Positions 9,559-17,402 of a DNA stretch of 64,000 bases are shown here, piece after piece. Under the pieces are notes generated by a model. The model did not search any database and had not been told where the DNA came from. It was given only the letters and a program-made list of their open reading frames with translations. How positions within the stretch are numbered: position 1 is the stretch's first letter; every line of letters starts with the position of its first letter. The position numbers and the translations under genes are program-made. The stretch covers positions 372,001-436,000 of the forward strand of contig CAVSAR010000007.1 in assembly GCA_963726085.1 (NCBI GenBank), read 5' to 3'. This DNA is from ZC4RG30 sp963726085 (GTDB lineage Bacteria; Pseudomonadota; Gammaproteobacteria; Steroidobacterales; Steroidobacteraceae).

Positions 9559-10728
9559 ATGACATCGTCCCGACCGCTATTTGGCATCGCCGGCGCGCTG
9601 GTCCTGTCCGGCTGCGCCCTGCTTGCGCCCCCGGTAAAGCCGCCGCCCCCGCCGCCGGTCCCGGTGGAGCCGCCCAAGCCGCAGTTCCTGCCCGGGGTCG
9701 ATACCCACCGGTTCGAGATCGACCCACAGCATGACGACGTGGTCGGCGTCGTGCAGGTCGTAGTCACCTCCAAGCAGGACACGCTGCCGGACATCGCCCG
9801 GCGCTTCAACATCGGCTATGAAGAGATCGTGCGCGCCAACCCGGGCGTGGATCCGTGGCTGCCCGGGGAGGGACGCGAGATTGTCGTGCCCACGCAGTTC
9901 GTGCTGCCCAACGCGCCGCGTGAGGGCATTGTCATCAACATTGCCGCCCTGAGGATCTACTACTACCAGCCGGCAAAGCCGGGCGAGAAGCAGGTGGTGT
10001 ACACGCATCCGATTGGCATCGGCAAGGTGGGTTGGTCCACGCCTGAAGGCAGTACCAAGGTCATCTCCAAGCAGAAGGATCCGGTGTGGAACCCGCCGGC
10101 CTCGGTGCGCGCCGAGCACAAGGAGAACGGCGACATCCTGCCCGCCGTGGTGCCGGCAGGCCCGGACAATCCGCTGGGCAAGTACAAGTTCACGCTGGGC
10201 TGGCCCGGCTACCTGATCCACGGCACCAACAAGCCCTATGGCGTTGGCCTGCGCTCCAGCCACGGCTGCATCCGCCTGTACCCGGAAGACGTGGAAAAGA
10301 TGTTCACGATGGTGGGCCCGGGCACCAAGGTGACAGTGGTGAACCAGCCGTTCGTGTTTGGCTGGCACAACGACCAGCTGTACCTGCAGGCCTACACCGT
10401 GCTCGAAGACGACAAGCGCGACTGGGCCAGTGCGCAGCCGAAACTGCTGTCCAAGACCATGACCAAGCGCATCCAGACCGAGCTCAAGGCGCGCGATGAA
10501 ACCGTGGACTGGGCGCGCGTGGCCGAGATCACCAAGGATCCGCGGGGCCTGGCATTGTCGGTAACAAGTGCTGACCAGAATGTGGCCACGGTGATCAGCG
10601 CCGCGCCGCGCGTGCAGAACCGCGTGCCCGAAGGGGGCAATTGGGATGGCGCGGATGATCCGGCGCTGCAGACGCAAGGCGACGTCAAGGTCATGGTGAC
10701 CGAGCAACAGCAGGCGCCACGCACTTGA
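9559..10728 (+). CDS. L,D-transpeptidase (YkuD) lipoprotein with LysM-like domain
   Basis: The predicted product is 389 residues. A lipoprotein signal (GALVLSGC) is followed by a proline-rich linker of VKPPPPPPVPVEPP type. A LysM-like peptidoglycan-binding segment (TLPDIARRFNIGYEEIVRANPG) comes next, then the YkuD catalytic domain. The catalytic motif is SHGCIRL with the nucleophile near Cys237, preceded by LIHGTNKPYG. The family forms 3-3 crosslinks or attaches lipoproteins to peptidoglycan. The ATG at 9559 was chosen because it opens the signal sequence. A variable tail of about 90 residues follows the catalytic domain. It follows the lemA/TPM operon by 28 bases and may be cotranscribed. 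Confidence 0.92.
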   Translation: MTSSRPLFGIAGALVLSGCALLAPPVKPPPPPPVPVEPPKPQFLPGVDTHRFEIDPQHDDVVGVVQVVVTSKQDTLPDIARRFNIGYEEIVRANPGVDPWLPGEGREIVVPTQFVLPNAPREGIVINIAALRIYYYQPAKPGEKQVVYTHPIGIGKVGWSTPEGSTKVISKQKDPVWNPPASVRAEHKENGDILPAVVPAGPDNPLGKYKFTLGWPGYLIHGTNKPYGVGLRSSHGCIRLYPEDVEKMFTMVGPGTKVTVVNQPFVFGWHNDQLYLQAYTVLEDDKRDWASAQPKLLSKTMTKRIQTELKARDETVDWARVAEITKDPRGLALSVTSADQNVATVISAAPRVQNRVPEGGNWDGADDPALQTQGDVKVMVTEQQQAPRT

Positions 10729-10745
10729 GCTATAGTCCTGCGCCC

Positions 10746-10889
10746 ATGGGGTCGCTGTCTGAATGGTTGAAGATCATGCTCGAGGAAGTCGCGCGCAAGC
10801 AGGATGATGCGGCGCGGGCTGCCGCCGAGCAGCAGCAACGCAAGGCAGCCAAGAGCGCGCCGGACGTTCCTCCAGGGAAGACCCCTTAA
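10746..10889 (+). CDS. Small charged protein upstream of the sheath gene (47 aa)
   Basis: This short ORF encodes 47 residues beginning MGSLSEWLKIMLEEVARK. The N-terminus could form an amphipathic helix, and a highly charged Ala/Gln/Lys-rich region and a Pro-rich end follow. It lies 17 bases after the L,D-transpeptidase stop, and its TAA directly abuts the GTG of the sheath gene, so translational coupling is plausible. I recognise no family. The coding case rests on position, tight junctions and composition, not on homology. Confidence 0.5.
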   Translation: MGSLSEWLKIMLEEVARKQDDAARAAAEQQQRKAAKSAPDVPPGKTP

Positions 10890-12548
10890 GTGCCGGAATC
10901 CCGCGGCACCGGGCCCGATTCCACCGACGCCGACGCTGTCATCCACGCTCGCCCGCACTCGTTCCTGGCCAGCGCGGTTGAACTGGCGCCACAGGGCGCC
11001 ACCGTATCCCAGATCGTGTCGGCGCCCACCGGCGTGGTGGCGTTTGTTGGCCGTTGCCTAAAGGGGCCGGTCAACGAATCGGTGTCCATCGGCAGCTTCA
11101 CCGAGTTTCAGCAGCAATTCGGTGGGCTGTGGAATGGCTCGACCCTGCCGCATGCGGTGGAACAATTCTTTGAGCATGGCGGCGAGCAGGCGCTGATCGT
11201 GCGCGTGGTCAGCGCCGGCCGCGCGCCCACCATCGATCTGCCCGCCGGCGACGATCGACTGGTGCTGGTGGGCGTGTGTCCGGGATCGCGCGAGTACCTG
11301 CGCGCGTCGGTGGACCATGACGGTATCAGCCCGCAGGACACGGACCTGTTCAACCTGGTCGTGCAGCGCTTGCGCACCCCGGGGTCGGAACTGGTGGAGG
11401 CCCAGGAAACCTTCCGTCGCGTGTCGGTGTTTACCGGATCCGCGCGTGAGGTCGGGCGCGTGCTGGCATCCTCGTCGCTGGTGCGCGTCAAGGGTCACGT
11501 GCCCCAGGAACGGCCGCAGATTACGCGCGGCGCGGGTCCGCGTGCGCTGATCGGGTATATCGAGTGCCATCAGGACGGGCATGATGGCCAGCCGCTGTCG
11601 GACTATGACCTGATCGGATCGGAGGCTGCCAACAGCGGGGTATTCGCGCTGCAGGGCGGCGCGCCCTTTAACTTCCTCTACTTTCCCCCTCCGGCGCCGG
11701 GGCGCGACCTGGGCATTAGTGCCCTGGTGGTTGGCGCGCGCTTCTGCCGCAACCACCATGCGCTGCTGCTGGTGGATCCGCCGCTGGCCTGGAAGACCGC
11801 ACGCGATGCGCTGGATGGAATCCGTGACTGGGCATTTCACAGTCATGACGCGCTGATGTTCTTTCCGCGCCTGACGGCGATGGACCGGCTGCACGGTCGC
11901 CTGGACAGCTTTGCCCCCAGTGCCGCGGCCGTCGGGCTGCTGGTGCGCGATGACCGGTCCACGGCCGGTGTTTGGAGCGACGACGTGGAACCGGCGCTGC
12001 TGCGCCCGCCGGCACAGCCGGCGGTGTGGGTGGATCGCCTGCAACGCATGCAACTGGCGCAGCGTGGCGTCAATTCGCTGCGCGCAACGCGCACCGCCGC
12101 GCGCGATGTGGCCGCACCGCATACGCTGGCCGGGGAATACTCGGCCAGCATGGACGATCGGCTGCTCAGCGCCCGGCGGCTGGCACTACATGTCAGCGCC
12201 AGCGTGGAGCGCGGCACCAGCTGGGTCGCGCTGGAAGGCAACACGCCGCGCAGCCGTGACCGGGTGTGCCGCCAGGTGGAACGCTTCCTGCTGCAGCTGG
12301 CCGAGGCCGGTGCGTTCGCCGGCACCGAGTGCAATCGCGACTACTTCATTATCTGCGATGAGCGGCTCAACGGTCCGCTGGAAGTGGCCAATGGCGAGTT
12401 TCGCCTCATCTTTGGATTCCATTCCAGGCAGGGATCGGTGCGCCAGGCCTGGCTGGTGGTGCATCGTGCCGGAGGCAGCGTGACCCGACCGGCAAGCCTC
12501 AATCAATTGACCTTCGTCGAGCTGCAGGCCGAGCCGCAGGTAGAATAA
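10890..12548 (+). CDS. Orphan phage-tail-sheath-like protein
   Basis: The 552-residue product resembles contractile tail sheath proteins of phages and contractile injection systems. The N-terminal region has the sheath opening APTGVVAFVGRCLKGPVNE and FQQQFGGLWNGSTLPHAVEQFF, then GGEQALIVRVV. The C-terminal domain has the conserved RRLALHVSASVERGTSWVAL and an EGNTPRSRDRVCRQVERFL segment, then FIICDERLN. The length is near that of ordinary sheaths. The start is a GTG abutting the stop of the 47-residue ORF. No tube, baseplate, spike, ClpV or terminase gene lies nearby, and the neighbours are housekeeping or envelope genes. Composition does not look foreign. It may be a domesticated sheath or part of a split system encoded elsewhere. 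Confidence 0.8.
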   Translation: MPESRGTGPDSTDADAVIHARPHSFLASAVELAPQGATVSQIVSAPTGVVAFVGRCLKGPVNESVSIGSFTEFQQQFGGLWNGSTLPHAVEQFFEHGGEQALIVRVVSAGRAPTIDLPAGDDRLVLVGVCPGSREYLRASVDHDGISPQDTDLFNLVVQRLRTPGSELVEAQETFRRVSVFTGSAREVGRVLASSSLVRVKGHVPQERPQITRGAGPRALIGYIECHQDGHDGQPLSDYDLIGSEAANSGVFALQGGAPFNFLYFPPPAPGRDLGISALVVGARFCRNHHALLLVDPPLAWKTARDALDGIRDWAFHSHDALMFFPRLTAMDRLHGRLDSFAPSAAAVGLLVRDDRSTAGVWSDDVEPALLRPPAQPAVWVDRLQRMQLAQRGVNSLRATRTAARDVAAPHTLAGEYSASMDDRLLSARRLALHVSASVERGTSWVALEGNTPRSRDRVCRQVERFLLQLAEAGAFAGTECNRDYFIICDERLNGPLEVANGEFRLIFGFHSRQGSVRQAWLVVHRAGGSVTRPASLNQLTFVELQAEPQVE

Positions 12549-12552
12549 GGCC

Positions 12553-13080
12553 ATGCCGGAAAACCTTCACGTCGTGTTCTCGCATGGACTGGAAGGCAGT
12601 CCGTTCAGCACCAAGATCCGCGAGCTGTACGAGATTGCGGAAATGGAAGGGTTCGCGACCTCGGCGGTGGACTACCGCGGCGTCGATGATCCGGACGAGC
12701 GCGTGCAGCTGCTGCATGAGTTCTGCAGGGATTTTTCCGGCCACCTGGTGCTGGTGGGATCGAGCCTCGGCGGCTACGTGTCGCTGGCCGCCGCCCCGAC
12801 GCTGCATGCCAAGGGGGTGTTCCTGATGGCCCCGGCAATCTACATGCCGGGCATTCCGCCACTGAAGCGCGGCGTGCCGACCTGCCCGATTGCGCTGATC
12901 CACGGCTGGCGCGACGAGGTCATCCCCTACGAGCAGAGCATGCGCTTCGCCAAGGAGAACAAGCTGGCGCTGCACCTGGTCGAGTCCGATCACCGGCTGC
13001 ACAGCCAGCTGCACTTCATCCGCTTCCTGTTCCAGTATTTCCTGATCGAATCCCGTCGCGCCCAGTACGTAGACGACTGA
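12553..13080 (+). CDS. YqiA/YcfP-like alpha/beta hydrolase
   Basis: This is a 175-residue compact alpha/beta hydrolase of the esterase family typified by YqiA and YcfP. The opening VVFSHGLEGSP supplies the oxyanion region, GSSLGGYVSL carries the nucleophilic serine, HGWRDEVIPYEQS the acid, and ESDHRLHSQ the catalytic histidine, so the triad looks complete. No signal peptide is present and it should be cytosolic. It lies 4 bases after the sheath gene and 13 before plsB, in the same direction. The substrate is unknown. Short esters or acyl-CoA are possible but unsupported. Confidence 0.87.
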   Translation: MPENLHVVFSHGLEGSPFSTKIRELYEIAEMEGFATSAVDYRGVDDPDERVQLLHEFCRDFSGHLVLVGSSLGGYVSLAAAPTLHAKGVFLMAPAIYMPGIPPLKRGVPTCPIALIHGWRDEVIPYEQSMRFAKENKLALHLVESDHRLHSQLHFIRFLFQYFLIESRRAQYVDD

Positions 13081-13093
13081 ATAACAGCCGCCC

Positions 13094-15520
13094 ATGGACC
13101 GTTATACCGGCAGGTTGTTGTTGCCCTGGCTGCGGTTCTCGGTGCGCCCGGAGGACATCAGCGAACAACTGGCGCCAGCGGGCGGCTCGATCTGCTATGT
13201 GCTGGAGCGCCATAGCCGGCTCGACGAGATGCTGTTGCAGCGCGCCTGCGCACAGCGCGGGCTGCCGCGTCCCGGCCGGCGCCTGTTTCCCGCCGATGTG
13301 CCCGGCAAGGAACGCTCCCTGCTGGCGCTGTCGCGCGAAGTGGGGTTCTGGCGATCGCGCATCGACCGGCGCACCCCGCCGGTGCTCAAGGCGTTGCTGC
13401 AGAGATTGCGCGAGGATCCTGGCTTCGATGTAACCCTGGTGCCCGTGGCCGTGTACTGGGGGCGCACCCCGCAGCGCGAGTCCCAGTCATGGCTGCGGCT
13501 GCTGCTGGCGGAGGACTGGGCGCTGGCCAGTCGCGCGCGCCGCGCCATGACCGTGCTGTTCAACGGCCGCAACACCGTGGTGCAGTTCGGGCAGGGGATT
13601 TCACTGCGCCAGCTGGCGGACATCCCGGCCGGCGACCACCAGGCGGCGCGGCGCATTTCCCGGCAGCTGCTGGGCCAGCTGGCGGACTCGCGCACCGCGT
13701 ACGTGGGCCCGGACCTGTCGCATCGGCGCACCCTGATGATGGAGGTGCTGCGCGCCCGGGCAGTGCGCGCGCTGATCGAGCAGGAGGCGCACGACAAGAA
13801 TATTGCGCGGCGGGCGGCGCTGCAGCAGGCGCGCGACATGTTCGAGGAGATTGCCGCCGACTACTCGCATGCATTCGTGCGCCTGATGGAGCGCGTGCTC
13901 AAGGGCCTGTTGACGCGCATCTACGACGGCGTGCAGGTGGCGCATCCGGAGACCATTGCCGGCGTGGCCACCGGCAACGAGCTGATCTACGTCCCCTGCC
14001 ATCGCAGCACCATGGACGACCTGCTGATGCCCTATGCGATCTACACCAACGGGTTCGCCCTGCCACACATCGCGGCGGGACTGAACCTCAACCTGCCGGT
14101 GGTGGGGCCGCTGCTGCGCAAGGGCGGCACGTTCTTCATGCGCCGCAGCTTCCGCGGCAGCCTGCTGTACACCGCCGTGTTCATGAAATACCTCGGCGCC
14201 ATGATGGCGCGCGGCCACCCGATCCAGTATTTCATCGAAGGCGGCCGCAGCCGCACCGGCAGGCTGCTGGATCCCAAGACGGGCATGTTGTCGATGACCC
14301 TGCGCAGTTATATCCGCCAGCCGCTGCGGCCGGTGGTGTTCATCCCGATGTACCTGGGTTACGAACGGATCATGGAAATGGACAGCTATGTCAACGAGCT
14401 GTCCGGCAAGCCAAAGGAAAAGGAGACGCTGCTGGGGTTCCTGCGCTCGCTGCGGCGGCTGCGCGAGAACTTCGGCCATGTGCATGTCAATGTCGGGGAG
14501 CCCATTGCCCTGCTGCCGATACTGGATGCGTACCAACCCGACTGGCGCAGCAAGCTGGGACAGGAGGGCCGCGGCGCGACCGTGAGCGCCGCGGTGGACG
14601 TGCTGGCGCAGCGGATCATGCGCAACATCAATGCCGCTGCCGCAGTCACGCCGGTGAACCTGGTGGCGCTGGTGATGCTGGCCACCCCGAAGCAGGTGAT
14701 CCTGGAGGGCGACCTGCAGCGCCAGCTGGGGCTGTACCTGCGGTTGCTGCAGCTGGCGCCCTATTCGCAGCGCGTCACGGTCACCGCACTGGCGCCGGCC
14801 GCAATAATCGAGATGGCGCTGCGTACCGGCATCCTGCAACGCGTGGCCGGCGAGGCGCTGGCGCTGACTCCTAAGCACGCGGTGTCGATTGCCTACTATC
14901 GCAACAACGTGCTGCACCTGTTTGCCATGCCCTCGCTGCTGGCCTGCTGCTTCATTTCCAATGCGGCGCTGCTGGGCAGCGACCTGCAGCGTCTGGCGTG
15001 GCGCATCTATCCGTATATCGGCGCGGAGCTGTTCCTGCGCTGGGAGGAGGCGGAGGTGCCCGGCGTCGTTGACGATTGCCTGCGGGCGCTGCGCGACGCG
15101 GGCCTGTTGCAGGAGGGCGAGGCGACCGGCGAATGGCGGGCGGTGCCCGCGGCTTCCGCGCAGGCCATGCAGCTGTCGCTGCTGGCGCAGCCGATGCTGC
15201 AGGCCATCGAGCGCTACTACCTTGCCATCGCGCTGTTGCTGCGTGCCGGCAGCGGCGTGCTGACGCAGCAGGAGCTCGGGCAGCGCTGCCAGGAGATGGC
15301 GCAGCGCATGATCACGCTGTACGGGTTCTTCTCGCCGGAGTTCTTCGATCGCGAGTTGTTCGAGGATTTCCTGGCCCTGTTGCGCCGTCGTGGTGTCATC
15401 CGCGCCGATGGCGACGGCCGGCTGATGTTCGACGAAGTGCTGGAGCGCATCGCCAGCGATGCACAGCTGGTGTTATCCGAGCAGCTGCGCCACAGCATCC
15501 TGCAGGTCGTGCACGGCTAG
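13094..15520 (+). CDS. plsB: Glycerol-3-phosphate O-acyltransferase PlsB
   Basis: PlsB acylates sn-glycerol-3-phosphate at position 1, the first committed step of membrane phospholipid synthesis, at the inner membrane. The 808-residue length matches PlsB. Acyltransferase block I is PCHRSTMDDLL (H303 and D308 as HX4D), block II GGTFFMRRSFRGS, block III FIEGGRSRTGR (Glu near residue 382) and block IV VVFIPMYLGYER. All key residues are present. The last 48 bases overlap the 3' end of glpD on the other strand, so two enzymes that compete for glycerol-3-phosphate have antisense ends. The ATG at 13094 has only a weak ribosome-binding site. Confidence 0.96.
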   Translation: MDRYTGRLLLPWLRFSVRPEDISEQLAPAGGSICYVLERHSRLDEMLLQRACAQRGLPRPGRRLFPADVPGKERSLLALSREVGFWRSRIDRRTPPVLKALLQRLREDPGFDVTLVPVAVYWGRTPQRESQSWLRLLLAEDWALASRARRAMTVLFNGRNTVVQFGQGISLRQLADIPAGDHQAARRISRQLLGQLADSRTAYVGPDLSHRRTLMMEVLRARAVRALIEQEAHDKNIARRAALQQARDMFEEIAADYSHAFVRLMERVLKGLLTRIYDGVQVAHPETIAGVATGNELIYVPCHRSTMDDLLMPYAIYTNGFALPHIAAGLNLNLPVVGPLLRKGGTFFMRRSFRGSLLYTAVFMKYLGAMMARGHPIQYFIEGGRSRTGRLLDPKTGMLSMTLRSYIRQPLRPVVFIPMYLGYERIMEMDSYVNELSGKPKEKETLLGFLRSLRRLRENFGHVHVNVGEPIALLPILDAYQPDWRSKLGQEGRGATVSAAVDVLAQRIMRNINAAAAVTPVNLVALVMLATPKQVILEGDLQRQLGLYLRLLQLAPYSQRVTVTALAPAAIIEMALRTGILQRVAGEALALTPKHAVSIAYYRNNVLHLFAMPSLLACCFISNAALLGSDLQRLAWRIYPYIGAELFLRWEEAEVPGVVDDCLRALRDAGLLQEGEATGEWRAVPAASAQAMQLSLLAQPMLQAIERYYLAIALLLRAGSGVLTQQELGQRCQEMAQRMITLYGFFSPEFFDRELFEDFLALLRRRGVIRADGDGRLMFDEVLERIASDAQLVLSEQLRHSILQVVHG

Positions 15521-16993
15521 CTGCGACCCGGCCAGCCACAGGCGGGTGCGCCGCCGCAGGATGTCCTCGGCGCTGCGCGCCCACTCGACCCGCACCAGGT
15601 ACGCCACTTCCCTGGTGGTCAGCCCGCCGCCGAAATCGCGGCCCAGATCCGACAGCTGGCGCGCATCCCCCAGGATCTGCGCCAGGCGCGTGCCATACAG
15701 CCTGGCCAGTCGAGTCACCAGGGTCGGCGGCAGTCCCGGCCAGCGCTGCAGCGAATGCCGCGTGAAGGCAGCGAGGTCGCCGCCAGGCAGGTCGCCGCCG
15801 GGCAGCGCCTGGGCGGCCGTCCAGGAGTCATCGGCCTGCAGTCCCAGTGCCGGCAGCAACTGGTGCAGGGCCGCTTCGGCCAGGCGGCGGTAAGTGGTGA
15901 TCTTGCCGCCATACACTGACAACACCGGTGCGCCGCAGTCCGTCTGCAGCTCCAGGTCATAGTCGCGCGACACCTTGGTTGCAGGTTTGCCCGAGCCATC
16001 GTCATACAGCGGCCGCACCCCGGAGAATGTGGTGACGATGTCCGCTGGCGTGACCTCACGCTTGAAGAACCTGCGCAGGCAATCCAGCAGGTAGTCCTGC
16101 TCGGCGGCACTGATCTGCACCGCCGCGGGATCCTCGGCGAACGGCACGTCCGTGGTTCCCACCAGCGTGTACTGGCCTTCGAAGGGAATTGCAAACACCA
16201 CGCGGCGATCCGGATCCTGCAACAGGTACGCATGGTCGCCGTCGTACAGGCGACGCAGGACCAGGTGACTGCCCTTGACCAGGCGCACCTGCTGGCGTGG
16301 CGCGACCTGCAGCGTGCCCAGCACCTGGTTGACCCACGCGCCACTGGCATTGACCAGTGCGCGGGCGGTGATCTGCCGCGACGTTCCCGGGCGCTGCTCG
16401 TGAACCTGCACTCGCCACACCCCGCCACTGGCACGCGCCGCCACTACCCGGGTGCGCGTCAGCACGGTCGCGCCGCGCTCGGCAGCGTCCAGCGCATTGA
16501 GTACCACCAGCCGGCTGTCCTCGACCCAGCAATCCGAATACTCGAAGCCGCTATGCATCGACGGGCGCAGTGGCGCACCCAGCGGCGTGCCGGCAAGTGC
16601 CAGCGTCTGGGTCGCAGCCAGACGCTCGCGGGCGCCGATGTGATCGTAGACAAACAGGCCCAGCCGCAGCAGCCAGCGTGGCCGCAGTCCATCCACGTAT
16701 GGCAACACGAACCGCAGCGGATGCACGATGTGCGGCGCAATGGCCAGCAGTCGTTCGCGCTCGGCCAGGGACTCGCGCACCAGCCGCAGCTCGCCGAATT
16801 CCAGGTACCGCAGGCCGCCGTGGATCAGCTTGGAACTGGCCGAGGAAGTGTGTGCGGCCAGGTCGTCCTGCTCGACCAGGCACACGCGCAGGCCGCGGCC
16901 CGCCGCGTCGCGCGCAATGCCGCTGCCGTTGATGCCGCCGCCGACGACCAGCAGGTCATAGTCCGGCGCGGCCGGCAGCTCAGTCGTCGCCAC
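15473..16993 (-). CDS. glpD: Aerobic glycerol-3-phosphate dehydrogenase GlpD
   Basis: GlpD is the FAD enzyme that oxidises glycerol-3-phosphate to dihydroxyacetone phosphate and passes electrons to quinone at the inner membrane. The 506-residue product has the FAD motif LLVVGGGINGSGIARDAAG near the N-terminus, SSKLIHGGLRYLE, and the C-terminal region that ends at RRRTRLWL. Length and domain order are normal. Its start overlaps arfB by 14 bases. Its stop lies inside plsB. No glpF, glpK or glpR is adjacent, so it is separated from a glycerol-uptake operon. Confidence 0.95.
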   Translation of the reverse strand: MATTELPAAPDYDLLVVGGGINGSGIARDAAGRGLRVCLVEQDDLAAHTSSASSKLIHGGLRYLEFGELRLVRESLAERERLLAIAPHIVHPLRFVLPYVDGLRPRWLLRLGLFVYDHIGARERLAATQTLALAGTPLGAPLRPSMHSGFEYSDCWVEDSRLVVLNALDAAERGATVLTRTRVVAARASGGVWRVQVHEQRPGTSRQITARALVNASGAWVNQVLGTLQVAPRQQVRLVKGSHLVLRRLYDGDHAYLLQDPDRRVVFAIPFEGQYTLVGTTDVPFAEDPAAVQISAAEQDYLLDCLRRFFKREVTPADIVTTFSGVRPLYDDGSGKPATKVSRDYDLELQTDCGAPVLSVYGGKITTYRRLAEAALHQLLPALGLQADDSWTAAQALPGGDLPGGDLAAFTRHSLQRWPGLPPTLVTRLARLYGTRLAQILGDARQLSDLGRDFGGGLTTREVAYLVRVEWARSAEDILRRRTRLWLAGSQLAVHDLQDAVAQLLG

Positions 16994-17402
16994 GAACCCG
17001 GCCGCGCAGTTGCTTGTTGCGGCCCTGGCGAACCTTGCTGGTGATGCGTCGTTCCTTGGATGCGCGGGTCGGACGCGTCGCCTTGCGCACGATGGGCACG
17101 CGCCGCGCTGCGGTGAGCAGGTCCTCCAGGCGCTGCAGCGCCTCGCGCCGGTTGCCTTCCTGGGTGCGATGATTGCGCGCGATGATCAGCACCTCGCCGG
17201 CATCGGTCAGGCGCCGGCCGGCCAGCTTGCGCAGGCGCTGCTTTGCCGCCGCGTCCAGCGTGCGGGTCTGGTCGAGGCGAAAGCGCAACTGCGCCGCGGT
17301 GGCCAGCTTGTTGACGTTCTGCCCGCCGGGGCCCGCGGAGCGCACGAAGGTGATCTGGATGTCGTCGTCCGACAGGGCCAGGGGCAAGGCGGTTTCGGTC
17401 AC
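16980..17402 (-). CDS. arfB: Peptidyl-tRNA hydrolase ArfB (ribosome rescue)
   Basis: ArfB (YaeJ) binds ribosomes stalled without an mRNA 3' end and hydrolyses peptidyl-tRNA. The 140-residue product has the catalytic GGQ at residues 26-28 within SAGPGGQNVNK. A basic tail (RKATRPTRASKERRITSKVRQ) enters the empty mRNA channel in the family. The length excludes full release factors RF1/RF2. The gene is sandwiched between an MscS-type channel gene (4-base ATGA overlap) and glpD (14-base overlap) in one leftward transcription unit. Confidence 0.94.
   Translation of the reverse strand: MTETALPLALSDDDIQITFVRSAGPGGQNVNKLATAAQLRFRLDQTRTLDAAAKQRLRKLAGRRLTDAGEVLIIARNHRTQEGNRREALQRLEDLLTAARRVPIVRKATRPTRASKERRITSKVRQGRNKQLRGRVRGDD

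Noticed and set aside
10890..12548. A prophage or contractile injection locus around the sheath gene
   Set aside because: No other tail, capsid, lysis or integrase gene occurs within many kilobases, and the neighbours are core genes.
13601..14917. 438-residue minus-strand open frame inside plsB
   Set aside because: plsB has all its catalytic blocks in the other strand. This frame is His/Gln-rich noise.
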